From: Stictocephala bisonia
Taxonomy: Eukaryota; Arthropoda; Insecta; Hemiptera; Membracidae
Length of the DNA stretch: 64,000 nucleotides
Direction of reading: 5' to 3'
NCBI GenBank assembly: GCA_035578905.1
Contig: JAQJVL010000161.1
Coordinates: 620,001-684,000 of the forward strand
The notes below the pieces were generated by a model, which was not told where the DNA came from, ran no database searches, and saw nothing but the letters and a program-made list of their open reading frames with translations. Position numbers and translations under genes: made by a program. Shown piece by piece: positions 1-10,849 of this stretch (positions are counted from its first letter, which is position 1; each line of letters opens with the position of its first letter).

Positions 1-715
1 TTTCAGCAATTAAACATATTACCAGTACAACATCTCCATTGCTTTAAAGTATTACGAATTTTTATCTAAGAAGTGGAAATATAGGATCTTTTAATTTATC
101 ACATTATATGAGAAGTAATAATCAGAGAATTTTCCAGACACCAAAAGTTAATAAAGAAATTTTTAGACATACATTTGAATATGCAGGCCCTAAACTTTTT
201 AACAGACTTCCACACAACATAAAACAATGTAATAAATTTACCTCTTTCTGCAAGCATCTAAAACCATGGCTATTATCATTTCCAGAAATATATTTTTTAT
301 TGGATGTTTTGGTTTGATTTTGTTGTTGTTTGTTTTGTTTATGTAACTGTTCATTATAGTTAAAAGGAATTTTGGAGATTTGATGTATTGATTTGATTTG
401 TATGGAGATTTGAGTTTGATTACTTGTCATTCTGTATTATTATAATTCGTAGAACTTAAGTCATTGCTTATTAAAATGGATGTAATTTTTTTTGTACATT
501 TTCGAATTTTTTCATGACAGACGCTACGGAGGATGGCAGTAAATGTATAGTAAGGACTAGACTCAAAAGTTTGTGTAATGTATTATTTAGTTAGTTTTCC
601 TTTTTGTAACGCTGGCCACACTACTGGATACGTAGTCAGTGACATTTCCCGTAAATTTTAAGAAAATGTATATTTGTAATTTTTGTTGGGAAATAAATCA
701 TTATTTCATCATTAT
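1..715 (+). mobile_element. 3' end of a LINE (C-terminal RT tail and 3' UTR)
   Basis: The frame from the left edge to about 317 has a few stops but encodes the typical extreme C-terminus of insect LINE ORF2, e.g. FQTPKVNKEIFRHTFEYAGP followed by K-L-F-N-R-L-P. A 3' UTR follows and ends near ggaaataaatcattatttca at about 715. The element continues left of the window. Its C-terminus closely resembles the LINE at 42440-43090 (shared TPKVNK block), so both belong to one family. Confidence 0.65.
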
Positions 716-1796
716 TTCATTTTCATTATTATTTCATTTTTTATCCGGGTAACACTTTTTGAAATACTTATATACATTTAAGACTGTCTTCCTCTCACCA
801 CTTTTAATTATTTTTCCTTTGGCTTTTTTCCATTGTTAAAGACCACACTGAATCACTAAAATTATAATTATTGAATTCACTCTATCACTTTTCAAGACAC
901 TCAGAAAAACACAAGCAATAACCTCAAACCTCCTCCAACACTGAATGTATGCTTGTACTTCCTTCTTGGGGGATGTTTGTTTATTCCTTTGTATCTACAG
1001 ATAAGATAAAAAGAGAGTAATGCCCAAACAGTCACTTACCCACCTTGTCCTCAGTTGAGGTCCTCAGTTGAGGTATTGATGGGTTAGAGATAATATAAGA
1101 CACACACTGAGCTGGTTTTTATTTGTTTGAAAGCTTAATTTTACTAAAAGTAGTTGATTATTTATAGTAACACAATTCATACATTTCTTGAATATTGTTA
1201 TAAAATATGTCTAATATCCTAACATAAATTTTACATACAAAAGCAATTGTATTAAATCAATTAATAATTTCAACCTAATTGTAATTTAGGTACAAAACAT
1301 GAGTTGAACCAATAAGTGTTCATTTTTGTCTTGGAATAGGCTAATTAAAACTTGATTCCTTCAAGTAGACATTAATTTACAGTATTATATTTGATCATTT
1401 ATTATCTATTTTACTATATTTGTTTTTTATCAGTAACATTTTTCTTGTAAATGAATAAACATATACGAAAATATCTACAGACTTTTATAGTTAATAATTT
1501 GTTTGTTCTTAAAATAAATTTTTAAATAACGATGATTGATTTATACACTATTTAATACCTAATTAAATTGTATGAGACATTTTAGACATATGTTTTTTTT
1601 AAACAAAAATACTGTAATATAATAAATATCCGAGCAAAACCCTGAGGATGTTATTAGACAGTGGGCAGTCAGAAAGTGCTCTATATTTTTGCACCTGCTA
1701 GTAGCACTGTGTTTGTCCATAAGAGCCGTACTGCATTCTCAACGTGAAATAGAGTATAAGTAGGGAGTGGACATAGCTTAAGGACTGCTACAGACA
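716..1796. other. AT-rich sequence without recognised features
   Basis: No coding potential, RNA gene or repeat copy recognised. An imperfect short duplication (tcctcagttgagg) occurs at about 1050-1071. Confidence 0.5.
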
Positions 1797-2185
1797 CAAA
1801 CAACATCACCCCCCTCACCTGGAGCTTAATAAGAACTTGATTTACAACGCAAAAGATGCCCACATGTTTTAGTGAACTCCATGGCTGTTTATCCAAACAA
1901 CATCACCCCCCCACCTGGAGCTTAATAAGAACTTGACATACAACGCAAAAGATGCCCACATGTTTTAGTGAACTCCATGGCTGTTTATACAAACAACATC
2001 ACCCCCCTCACCTGGAGCTTAATAAGAACTTGACATACAACGCAAAAGATGCCCACATGTTTTAGTGAACTCCATGGCTGTTTATCCAAACAACATCACC
2101 CCCTCACCTGGAGCTTAATAAGAACTTGACATACAACGCAAAAGACACCCAAACATTTTAGTAAACTCGATTGCTGTTTATTCTC
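1797..2185. repeat. Tandem array, about 97-bp unit, four copies
   Basis: Units begin caaacaacatcacccc at 1797, 1894, 1990 and 2087. Each contains cacctggagcttaataag, a caacgcaaaaga block and tagtgaactccatggctgtt. The first three are nearly identical; the fourth diverges at its end (acacccaaacattttagtaaactcga). The open frame at 1681-1896 on the minus strand is a by-product. Confidence 0.9.
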
Positions 2186-2595
2186 CTAACATCTGTTTCT
2201 GTTCTTATGAATGGTCTTTTAAACCTATGACTTATGAAACCTTACCTCTTATGACCTATTTTGGGAGGAGGGTTGTCAGTGTATATGTTCTCCACTCTCA
2301 GGCCAGTTCTCATAGGTGATGGAATTCAAATTATTATTTTGAAATATTTTCCAAGGCCTACATGGAACTTTATTTAAGTTGGATGGGAAGACTTTATATA
2401 CACATCAAAGAGATGTATAAGGTTAATTTCTCCAATAATAAAAAGCTAATCCTTTATAGTTCAATTTTTCCAGCAGCTTATGACAAACACTTCATGGGGC
2501 CAATAACTATGAGCTCATTTTGGATTTTTATGGAGTTTAAAACAGCTATTACTTTCAACTTTTTAAAGGCAGCTGCTGGTATCAAACACAGCTGG

Positions 2596-2862
2596 ACATA
2601 ATACAATCGAACGCCATACAACACAAAATTTAATATAAGTACAAAATGTATAAACATTTGGGTGACTGATTTTGGTAAACCACGTTTATCTTCCTCAAAC
2701 CAGAGGTTTCATAAAAAAATAGCTTCTTTTGTGAATCCCTCTGGTCTGAGGAAGGTAAATGTAGTTTACCAAAATTGATCCCTCAAATGTTTATACATAA
2801 TGTACATACACTATACTGTAATAAATTTTGTGTTTTATGATATTCAATTGAATTGTGTTTCT
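2596..2862. mobile_element. Fold-back MITE (near-complete palindrome)
   Basis: The two halves are inverted copies. The inner arms are ttttggtaaaccacgtttat...accagagg at about 2671-2708 and cctctggtctgaggaa...gtttaccaaaat at about 2739-2778. The outer arms share acacaaaattta and tgtataaacattt blocks. The loop is about 30 nt. No coding sequence. Confidence 0.7.
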
Positions 2863-2864
2863 GC

Positions 2865-4325
2865 CAACACATACTATGTTAACTGAGAAACTATAATTTT
2901 CTTATATAAAGTTATAAGCCATTCTTAACTATATAAATCCAATAATTTTAATAGACCCCAGGAAAATGTAATTTAATGCAGCTGCTTTCCAGATCATTAA
3001 TAGCTACAACCAGCTCCTCCAACGCTGCCTGATGACTTCTTCTCGTATCATTTAATTTTTAGGCTATGAATTTGACATTCCATAGCAGCCCTTAAGCTAC
3101 ACATTATCTCTGGGGAGTGCTAAACAAACCACAATTCCTGAACCATCACACCTATGATCACTTAGCTATCTCAGCTACTACACTAGGTATATTATATATA
3201 AAGAAGAGGGTTCTTTTCAGAGGTAATTTGATTGTATAAAGTAAATTCAACTTTGAAACATTTAGGTCATTTTAATGAGGAGGCTTAAGTCAATTTAAAC
3301 GTGAGTGTGTTAGTTGGACTATGCTTCACAACAATGTATAATTGTATATATTGTTACATTCCAAGGAACAAATATCGAAGATCATGAAAAAGAAAATGGT
3401 TAAGGGCTAATATACCCAGATATAGTCTTACTGGTGCTATCGGCCACAAGTTCTGCAGTCTGGCAACTTTGTTAGACAGTACATTGACAATGTGTCAGTT
3501 ATTCACAAAGACCGTAACGATAATATATTTGTATTGTGAGTGGGAATATATGAAACAATTATTGCAGATGTTTATAAGCCACCCAACACTCAGTAGTCAG
3601 GCACTGTATCCTCACATTACATTTTGTATCACTCTGTCAATTGACAAATTTAATGGACTATCAGTAGGGATACTAATCAGCTGATGATAATAGCAAGAGC
3701 TTATCCCACTAGGTAAAGATCAAATTTATTATTCCAATGATTTTGGATTAAAACTAAACTAATAACTTTAATCAAAACATTAAATCAGTGCTTCGGGATA
3801 TAAATTGAACTCACAATGCATCTCAGTTTTATAACGATGCCAGAACTTACTAACTGAGGCCTATGTGTATTGGAAAGTTTTATGAAATCAAGAGCTTTGA
3901 AATACATTTAAGAAAGTTTTCTTTCTTCTACTATATAAACAAAAGAAAAAATCATAGATGACTACAAGTTTGTTAACTGAATGGTTTGGCAGTAAATTTG
4001 CCTTTTATGTGAAGTTATTTTTTAAATAAAAGAAACCTTTCTTCACATCTACGGTGTGATCCTCAATAATGTTTACATTTTAATCACCAATCTAATGAGT
4101 TGATACAGCTTTCAAACCAATTAACAATTGAAAGCTTTATGAGGCACTACTACTGAGGCAAGTTTTTCAGTAAGTAAGTCTTAACATTACTGTATTACAA
4201 GAGTCAACAGTTTTTAGACATCCTGAAAACAATCACTATGAAACACATTGTTTATTAGTGTGCTGAGTCATGCAATTAAATTAAATGTTCCAGTTCAAAA
4301 AATTGTATAGAAATAATTGCAAATT
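2865..4325. other. Unassigned AT-rich DNA
   Basis: No gene, RNA or repeat relationship recognised. The short open frame at 3469-3684 has no recognisable protein features. Confidence 0.5.
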
Positions 4326-4329
4326 TTAA

Positions 4330-4455
4330 ATTACTTGAAAAAGTACCAGAATGCGAGGAAATAAACTAAATTGAAGTTAGTGAGTAGTTATCAGCTGAAG
4401 ATTCAGAACTTGATTTCAACAATCAGGACATTGTTGATATGGTTCCACATCAACA
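4330..4455 (+). pseudogene. Possible pogo/Tigger-type transposase C-terminal fragment
   Basis: One frame with two stops reads LLEKVPECEEIN, then IEVSE, LSAEDSELDF and DIVDMV. This acidic pattern resembles the tail of CENP-B/pogo-family transposases (D/E-W-L-x-x-D...D-I-V-x-x-V). The match is short and from memory only. Confidence 0.25.
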
Positions 4456-4729
4456 CAACCAGAACTTGTCATATGATAAACAACATAGCAACATAGCAGA
4501 GAGCAAATAGCAAAATATCGCTATTGACATCACAAACTTGTTAGGGCACTCAAATTGATATATAACCACATAGCATTTGATGTGAAAGAAAAGCCCCACA
4601 GAAAACATAATATATTTTTAAAAACACTCAAAATATTGCACAATACATTTCAGAATTTCTAAAGCATGCTGATACAAATATGTAAAATTGGCTTCTAATA
4701 ATGGCTGCTAATAATTCACAAGTGCCTAT

Positions 4730-5690
4730 ATGCCCAAAGCTTTTAAAAGATCTAAAATAATAGCAGTTTTGAAGACAGGTAAAGAGCCAAAATAATTCTA
4801 AAGCTACCGCCCTTTAGCTGTTAAAAGTGACTGCTATAGGTCACTGGAGAAGCCGATTTAAAACAGAATATCACCTAATCTCAATGACAGCATCCCTATT
4901 GAACAAGCTGGGCTTAGACCAAATCGAAATTGTTGCAGCCAGGTACTGTCTTTGAATTCTTTCATTGAGAATAGGTTAGAAAATAAAAAGAAAACATCAA
5001 CAACATTAGTAGACTTTTAAGCAGCCTACGACACAGTTTGAGAAAGGTCCTTTTACTCAAATTTTATAACTTAATTCCTTGTCCTCGATTGTTACAAAAA
5101 TCTTCTGAATTCCACCCTAAGCAACAAGATAATTGAAGTTTGCCTTGGTTCTTTAGGAACCTGAATGATGAACTTCCATAAGACTCTGTTCTCGTTCCTA
5201 TTTTAGTCAATTACAATGCTGACATTCCCGCCAACAAGTCCATATACAAATTCATATATGCAGATTATATTACCCTCACTACTAAACGCGACAACATATC
5301 AAAAAGTGAAAGAACACTTACATTTGATTTAGCCACCCTCAATAATTATTTCAGAACCTGGAAGCTAAATCCCATTCAACAAAGACAGAAGTAACCTGCT
5401 TTCACCTCAGTAATAGACTAACTAATCAAATGTAGCATCTTTTTCAACGGTGTTAAGCTGAAATACAATGAGCATCCACAATACTTGGGAGTCAGTTGAG
5501 TTTATCTCTCTGGTTTAAAAATCTCCTACAGAAAACAGTATCTAAAGTGAGAACCTGCGAACTACGGTTTTGTCCCTGGTTTACTCCACCGCTAAATATT
5601 GTGCTCCTGTGTGGCTTAACAAGTAAAGATTTGAAAGCCATACTATATAAGTTTCTCACACAGATCAATAGTCTATGAGGAATGGGCAGA
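4730..5690 (+). mobile_element. Heavily decayed LINE reverse transcriptase
   Basis: Scattered frames give recognisable RT pieces in the right order: PLAVKSDCYR (YRPI/V region), IEQAGLRPNRNC, TLVDF-AAYDTV (catalytic region A), IYADYITLTT (YADD box degenerated to YADY) and LRTTVLSLVYSTAKYCAPVW near 5550-5620. Many stops and indels. The end segment acagatcaatagtctatg is shared with 40922-40945. Confidence 0.65.
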
Positions 5691-5694
5691 GTAA

Positions 5695-6235
5695 GGTTAA
5701 GAAGGAGATCGGAGATATATTGTGTGTGTGTGTGTATATATTTAGTACATTGTTGCTTAAACATGCTAGTGAATGTGTTGTTCATTTTAAAACATTCACA
5801 GATTTGAGAGAGGTAGCATAGAATACACAGTATTGGTCAACTTTTCAAAAACAATACAGAAATATTCCCCCAGTTAACAATGTATTGTTTGAATAAACTT
5901 CAGGTAAATTTAAGTAACCTAAACTGGTAAACCAAGGCAGTCTTATTATTAATCAACAAAACAAGTTAACAAGTATAGTAAATCCTCTCATTTCAAATAA
6001 TTGCAGAACAAAAATATATTTTGCAAAAACATGTTAAATAATCATGGAAAAGATTAAAAACAACATTTAATTGTACAATAATATAATTATGAATCATTTT
6101 TCCTGATTTAGGAAAACAATATGTATACGGATTTTACAAATAATACAGATATTTGATAGGAATGATCCATGCTAATATATGAATAAATCATGTAAATTCA
6201 ACAGCATAATAATAGCTATGACAATATTGTGGAAG
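5695..6235. other. Unassigned AT-rich DNA with (TG)n
   Basis: Contains a (TG)n run at about 5718-5735 and otherwise no recognised feature. Confidence 0.5.
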
Positions 6236-6355
6236 TACAGTACAACCTCGATTATCCGGCCTCGCTTTATCCGGCTGTTCGAGTCATCCGGTTTGACAAA
6301 TGGATAACAATAAAAATTATTTACAAGATAAAATTACAATTAATCGGAAGCACCT

Positions 6356-6389
6356 TTCAGTTATGAAACACAAATGTTTCATAACTGAA
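6356..6389. repeat. Perfect 15-bp hairpin beside the minisatellite
   Basis: ttcagttatgaaaca and its exact complement flank a 4-nt caaa loop, immediately left of the 36-bp array in the pogo-like element. Confidence 0.85.
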
Positions 6390-6393
6390 CATC

Positions 6394-6536
6394 AATGCCA
6401 CTGTACGTGTATAGGCGGGCGGGTGGGCCAATACTACTGTACGCGTATGGGCGGGCGGGTGGGTCAGTATTACTGTATGTGTATGGGCGGGCGGGTGGTT
6501 CAATATCACTGTACGTGTACGGGTGGGCGGGTGGTA
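6394..6536. repeat. 36-bp minisatellite, G-rich orientation, four units
   Basis: Unit of the type ctgtacgtgtatgggcgggc followed by gggtgggtcaatatta. The period is divisible by three, which produces long artefactual open frames on both strands (6300-6640). The same unit occurs near 34.1, 34.4, 38.4, 50.7 and 54.0 kb. Confidence 0.9.
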
Positions 6537-7052
6537 TATATGATATAAATGGACTACATGTCACTCCCAAGAGAAACTTCGATCTAGTGTAAAAAGTGTT
6601 TGTTTTGCATTTCGCAAATTGCAGGCCATGCATTGACAAGTCACCCTCTAAACAAGCGATTGCGTAATAATTTAATGATGCGCCTGAAGATCCGAGCTGG
6701 CAATGTTGTTTACTGTTGTTCAGTGTGGCTGGCTGGAAGAGTCCATTTCGCGAGTCTGGGAAGTGGAATAGTTCATTTTACATACACACCCTTGGCAATC
6801 AGCGTTGTTTTTTCGTCTTTTAATGCAAAGCAGTGTCAAAGTTGGCGATCGTGATAAACATCGTTCGTTTCAATACAATTGCTGCAGAGCGCATTTCGTC
6901 ACTTGCAATTAATTGTAGACACTCTGTTTACACGTGCTGTCTGTTATCAGTTACTAAACATATTTTTCCAATAAAACCAAGTTATTTATGACTTATGTTT
7001 TATCCGGCTTGACCTTCGCCACATTAGTCCGGATAATCGGGGTTGTACTGTA

Positions 7053-7560
7053 TTTTTTTTGACTAATGTCTACTTGACTGTTTATGAAAGGATTTACTAT
7101 ATTGCAATAGGGTCTGAACATAAGTTACTGTACCTGGTTGTAGTCAGAAAGCAAGGCAACACCCACTCGTAATGTGCACTCTGAAAAACGGACAAAACCG
7201 CAGCCAATATTACTGGTTTCAAAATTAATTACTGTCAGTTAACTAAACATTTTACTTACACAATTCTGCTGGTCAATACTTTTGTAAAATGTTCTATCTT
7301 TATTCACTAAAATCAGTCACAGTTTACTATTTTAAGCTACCATGAGTGGACATATCTAATTTAACTAATTTTGGTACAATGTATAATAGATACACCAGTT
7401 TCAACCATGAAAAATAATATCAGTCAACATTTATTTATTACAGATTCAAGCAGAAGCTTGAAATGAATAGTCTAATATCCAAGCAACTAAAATACAGCTC
7501 GTCATGGATTCTGAACAAATATTATTGGTTTGATTTTTGGCTGCCAAGCCTGATACGGTA
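7053..7560. other. Unassigned DNA
   Basis: No feature recognised. Confidence 0.5.
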
Positions 7561-7561
7561 A

Positions 7562-7772
7562 TCAATTCTCTCTACTAAACAACATCCTGACCACCATCCA
7601 GCACGGACACCCTAGACTTCTCTACTAGTGTCCATGCTGATGGCAATTGTTTAGTGGATGCCATGTCAGTATTAAGAGGACCAAGTACAGAACTTATCGT
7701 CTACAATCTCTACAGCACTTTTCTTCCCAGTAGCTGGATTACAGCACTACACAACTAGTGCCTGCATTAAGA
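7562..7772 (-). mobile_element. SINE family A, 5' half
   Basis: Matches the full copies at 24.6-25.1, 37.4-37.9 and 47.7-48.1 kb (blocks tattaagaggaccaagtaca and agtagctggattacagcact). It includes the putative pol III head and lacks the 3' half. Confidence 0.7.
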
Positions 7773-7774
7773 AG

Positions 7775-10435
7775 GAAAAATGAGCGAGATTATCTGGGAT
7801 TACACAAGACCTGTTTCATAAGACATGGGAATAAAGGACATACATAAAATATTCTTCTACATAATACACCTATTAAGTGTTTCATCGAAAATAACTGAGT
7901 AAGAAAATGACAAGTATAAATCTTATTTCAGTCCTCTAACAGAATTGCTACTTTTCCCATCTTCTCAGAGAGCAAGTAATGTTTTTTTTTTTTTTTTATT
8001 TATTACACTATGCACCAGTAAAAATTCAAGTGGTTCAATGTATAGAACTAGCTGAGATTAAAGGTTTAATTAGACTTTTAAGTGATTATCTTATGTTAAT
8101 GTTTGGTTGAGTTATAGAATCAATTGTGCACGATATGGCTGCAGAAAGAAATCATCTCATTTATAATTTTTTTCTAATATCAAAATTACAATATTATTTT
8201 CTGCAGATTTCTGATTTTTTTCAAATAATTAACTAGAACCGTGCTTTTAGTGTAACTTAATAACAAATTAGGCCTATGGATTTTACAAAATGAATAAAAT
8301 CTTACTAGCAGAAGCAGACTGTGTAGGCTAGTGAATAGAGCAAGTCTTGCACCACTCGCCTTCAACACATACGCAAGAGCGCATCAACCCTGACCACACT
8401 ACGCCATTCCTACATTTCATTAACAGTAGAATCGGTACACTGTGTCTCAATAACGTTATCATTGATAATAAGTTATAATGGCTGCCTTTGAATAGCGTGT
8501 TGTCTTTTTTTAATACAAAATTAATAGAGAAACATTTAGGAGTCTGGAATACACAAAATCCAGAATTCTTAGGCAGATACGTAATATTAAAAAGACTAGG
8601 GGATTTAATGTAGTCAAGCAGTAATTAGTATAGGTTATCGGAATTTAGTCAAGTTGGGTAATGAAGAACTAAAAATATCAGCCTATAATGCACTGCCATT
8701 TTGTACTGGATCAACCTTTTTAAGCGCTTTTTGTGCTATTCACCTGTGCCAGACAACCCATATTAAATTATGTACGTCTTGACCTATGCTTACGTTTAAT
8801 ATTTTTGAAAAACTCCTTGTGGCCCATCCTTCATTGAATGTGGAAGTCACTAATCACCCTAAAAACTATTTTTAGTTCCAGTAGGCATTTAAAAAATGTA
8901 ATTTTCCCAATCTGAGTTAAGAAAAGAATATTAAACCGTTCAGAAAAGGGCCTTTATAGTAACTTTTTAAAACTTTACATTAGCGAAATTTTTTTAAGTA
9001 TGTATATTTTGAGGACGGATTTGTAGGTTTATGTTTTATTACTAAAGACATTTAATATGATGTACTACACGACCTATGCTCTCATTTAAGATTGTATTTG
9101 GAGTCTTTGCGGGCCAAACCCCTGATATGACAGAAAAAAGTTAGTTCCTTCAAAAAGTAGATTTATAAGTGCAGTAAAGATGTACCAAGAATTATTGCTT
9201 TATCTGTAATCATTAAAAAATTATTAAGCCGTTCCGGGACTTTTCTTTCACACTGTTATACTTAAAATTATAAAAAAACCATAATCTATCAAAAGTGTTT
9301 TGCTAATCTATCAAAAAACCAAGGGTGGATTTAGAGAAAGTCTTTTCCAGTAAGAAATATGAGATATTTCAATTCATGGAACATCTTTATCAATTTCCAT
9401 GTTTGCTATTAGGGTTATGCAAAAACCTCTTCATTTTCACAAAAATATTAGAGCCAGTATTGGCACATCTCAGAGGAAAGTGATTCACATCATCATTTAT
9501 ATTTGGTCAATATTTTGTGTATAGGTTTGACGGTAATGGTCAATAATAGTTTGACGGTAAACTTGTCAAGAGAATGTGAACGAGACAGTTGATTAAAATT
9601 AGTTAAACTGTTAAAAATGATAAAAAGGTTTTATACTATAGGTATGCCTATTATTTATAATCTCTTTTCGTCATTTTTAATAAGATTACATTCATTTAAC
9701 ACCCAAAAAACTATATCATAAATACCCGTACTTAGGTATTTATATCGATCCAGCTAAGAATTAAAATGCTTATGGACCATACAAAAAACTTGAAATACTT
9801 TTTGAGTCATCATTTTGACATCCTTAGAGCATGGTAATTGTAAAAAGACAAGCCAATCTCCTCTAAATTCAATAAAAAATTATAAATACTCAATTTTTGG
9901 GTATTTACCCGGCTTGGGGTAAGTATCCGGGTAAATAGCCATTTTATATTTACCTACCCGCCGGGTATTTACCCAGCACACATCACTAATAACTATAAAA
10001 GAAAATTTCTTTGTTTATGTTTATTGTGCTCCTTTCACCTTGACCATGATTTCAGCAAAACTTACGATGTTAGTTTTTTCGCTACCGTACTAATAACCAA
10101 ATATTTAAAATAATACATTTTAACCTATCAAATTAACATTTTTAAGCTACTGTACTTTCTAATTTTGGAAAAAACAGAAAAACAAGTTTTTTCTAGTTTA
10201 AATTGTATGTTATTGGTACCTTAATATAACAAAAGATTTTGTTTCACTGTTGCAGAAAGATTTAAAGAATTATTCTGTTTTGGGGTTGTATGCTGGTTCT
10301 CATCTTTTAGGTTCGCAACTGCTCGAGAAACAAATAGGCCAGAATATGTCCCTAAAGTATAACTTGTTTGTTTTGTTAATGATGCACATAATTATTATTT
10401 GATCCTTGACTTATTTTTCTATGATCCCGCAGGTC
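7775..10435. other. Unassigned AT-rich DNA
   Basis: No genes recognised. Contains a T-run at about 7981-7997 and a cluster of GGGTA-T/A-TTACCC palindromes at 9895-9975 that resembles the end of a hAT-type element (tgatgtgtgctgggtaaata on the minus strand). No partner terminus was found. Confidence 0.45.
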
Positions 10436-10439
10436 TGAC

Positions 10440-10845
10440 TTTCATGATTTAGAGCTGCCCCATCCATTGTTGGCTTTAATTTCTTCTAGATAGTTAGAGA
10501 TACGTTCAGAAGGTAACTCGATACTAACAAGAGCAGCAATCATACCAATTTCATCATAATTGTCCCTATGACTTCTTTAGAAATCAGAAGCTTTTTATTA
10601 TAATCTGCTTAAGAAATGTGTAGCATAAAAATTACAAAAAGATATTTCAATTAAGTCAAGTATCTATCTAGTCCAGATATTTCTTGAGGGTGTAAAATGG
10701 TCTTTATGCTAGCTATTCATTCGACGACGTCTCCGTTTTTGTCCGGAGGCAGATTAGACCCTAGATGCTTTTATCCAAAGTCACGACATTCGTTGTAGAT
10801 TCTCTTGCATTGCTCCTCATCAGACAGCTATGCTTGGAATTTGTT
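10440..10845 (-). pseudogene. Unidentified decayed coding sequence
   Basis: The minus strand shows protein-like pieces in broken frames: LSDEEQCKRIYNECRDFG, HLGSNLPPDKNGDVVE and later IGMIAALVSIELPSERISNY followed by LEEIKANNGWGSSK. Stops and at least one frame change occur between them. Composition and motif-like blocks look coding, but I do not recognise the family. It may be a transposase or a retropseudogene. Confidence 0.35.
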
Positions 10846-10849
10846 TACT

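Larger units (their letters stand above)
6238..7050. mobile_element. Non-autonomous pogo/Tigger-like element
   Basis: Terminal inverted repeats: CAGTACAACCTCGATTATCC at 6238 and its complement (ggataatcggggttgtactg) ending at 7050, one mismatch. Flanking TA duplications lie at 6236-6237 and 7051-7052, as in the Tc1/mariner superfamily. TIRs with CCTCGATTATCCGG are typical of pogo/Tigger. At 813 bp there is no transposase. A hairpin and a minisatellite array sit inside. Confidence 0.8.

Noticed and set aside
1797..2185. Possible CRISPR-like array
   Set aside because: Contiguous tandem units without unique spacers, in a eukaryotic genome.
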